DNA from: Polaribacter sp.
Lineage (GTDB): Bacteria; Bacteroidota; Bacteroidia; Flavobacteriales; Flavobacteriaceae
DNA: 6,187 nt
Direction: 5' to 3'
Assembly: GCA_003537695.1 (NCBI GenBank)
Contig: DPRC01000180.1
Location: forward strand, 1-6,187
Numbering within the stretch: the first letter of the stretch is position 1; the number at the start of each line of letters is the position of its first letter. The position numbers were made by a program, and so were the translations under genes. The notes beneath the pieces were generated by a model that worked only from the letters and a program-made list of their open reading frames with translations, did not search any database and was not told the DNA's origin. Below, piece by piece: positions 5,457-6,187 of this stretch.

Positions 5457-6187
5457 ATGAAACATATTTTAGTACCAATAGGATCTACGGAAAATGCTCA
5501 AAAAACATTACAGTATGCAATTGATTTTGCTGCTGAAATCAATGCAAAAATATTTGTATTTAGAGCCTACAGTTCACAGACAAAAGCAGGAACTATTATA
5601 AATATAGATGCAATTATAGCCCGTGAGACAAATTTATATCTAAGAACCATGGTAAATTCTTGTGAGCTAAAAAATGTAGATATTAAATTAATTTCAGCCA
5701 AAGGCAGCGTTGTAGATAGTGTTGTCGCCATCGATTATGAGCTGGGAATCGATTTAATAATTGTGGGTGCAAAAAGCAACTCTATTAAAGAAAACCTTTT
5801 TTTAGGAAGAACAGCAGGAAGCTTGGTAAAGCGCTCGAATATAGCTGTATTGGCCATCCCAGAAGGATACAAATACACCCCTATTTCTAGTATTTTAATG
5901 GCCTTTAAATCTGGAGTGATAAAAAGTAAAACAGTCTTAAAACCATTACAATTTATAGTGGAGCAGTTCAAAGCAAACGTAAATTTATTATTGGTAAAAA
6001 CGCCAAACTATACAGAAGAGGATTTAATACTGCATGCCAACTTAAAAGCACTGCAAAGCACAATAACAGTCACTGAAAATGCCACTACCTTTCAAGGTGT
6101 TTTAGAGCATATTAAAACACAAAATCCCGATATGTTGTGTGTTTTAAGAAGGAAAAGAGGCTTCTTTAAAAAGCTTTGGGAAAAAAA
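5457..6187 (+). CDS. Universal stress protein, tandem Usp domains (3' truncated by window edge)
   Basis: The reading frame stays open to the last base, giving 243 complete codons with no stop. Domain 1 (1-136) starts with the Usp strand MKHILVPIG and ends at the nucleotide-loop region VGAKSNSIKENLFLGRT (103-119), then SNIAVLAIPEG. The ATP-loop pattern G-2x-G-9x-G-S/T is altered: G104 and G117 are kept, but the second Gly is S107 and the Ser/Thr after G117 is R118. Domain 2 begins near residue 143 (ISSILMAF) and is more diverged, with a basic stretch RRKRGFFKKLW near the edge. Tandem Usp proteins are usually around 270-280 residues, so roughly 30 residues are probably missing. ATG 5457 is preferred over ATG 5448 because MKxILVP is the family N terminus and the leader length is more plausible. 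Such proteins are cytosolic and induced by stress; the exact role is unknown. Confidence 0.88.
   Translation, partial: MKHILVPIGSTENAQKTLQYAIDFAAEINAKIFVFRAYSSQTKAGTIINIDAIIARETNLYLRTMVNSCELKNVDIKLISAKGSVVDSVVAIDYELGIDLIIVGAKSNSIKENLFLGRTAGSLVKRSNIAVLAIPEGYKYTPISSILMAFKSGVIKSKTVLKPLQFIVEQFKANVNLLLVKTPNYTEEDLILHANLKALQSTITVTENATTFQGVLEHIKTQNPDMLCVLRRKRGFFKKLWEK

Noticed and set aside
5735..5971. A 78-codon open frame antisense to the universal stress gene
   Set aside because: It is opposite clear Usp-domain coding sequence, with no family resemblance or promoter.
1..6187. Search for CRISPR arrays, insertion sequences, att sites, tRNA/rRNA genes, riboswitches and defence or toxin modules
   Set aside because: No spaced direct repeats, terminal inverted repeats, transposase or integrase motifs, or RNA-gene signatures were seen by reading both strands. 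The window is ordinary chromosomal gene content.

Overview
The window looks like chromosomal DNA from a member of the Flavobacteriaceae (Bacteroidota), probably marine and Polaribacter/Tenacibaculum-like. This rests on AT-rich sequence, Flavobacteriia-type protein sequences, no convincing Shine-Dalgarno sites before the genes, and Bacteroidota-type promoter -7 elements (TAnnTTTG) just upstream of most transcription-unit starts. The genus is an inference.

Layout. Positions 1-25 are the downstream flank of pgk. Phosphoglycerate kinase (26-1213, minus) is divergent from the DNA polymerase III delta' subunit gene (1411-2565, plus) across a 197-base promoter region. The delta' gene converges on a two-gene minus-strand unit: a crotonase-fold acyl-CoA protein (3165-3932) followed 4 bases later by a MOSC-domain protein (2603-3160). 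Upstream of that, on the minus strand, is a DinF-type MATE transporter (4029-5360) with a non-ATG start. It is divergent from a tandem universal stress protein gene (plus strand from about 5457) that runs off the right edge. No gene-free stretch exceeds 200 bases.

Function. The genes cover central carbon metabolism (pgk), replication clamp loading (delta'), acyl-CoA chemistry, a probable detoxification/metal-sulfur-type MOSC protein, drug or metabolite efflux, and stress response. They do not form one pathway. I see no RNA genes, CRISPR array, insertion sequence, prophage, defence cassette or recombination site, and I do not think the window holds an undescribed system. The most informative signals are regulatory: exact TAnnTTTG elements lie 3 to 20 bases from four gene starts. 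One is so close to the delta' ATG that a leaderless transcript is likely. Smaller points are residue-level departures in the delta' protein, the crotonase and the universal stress protein.
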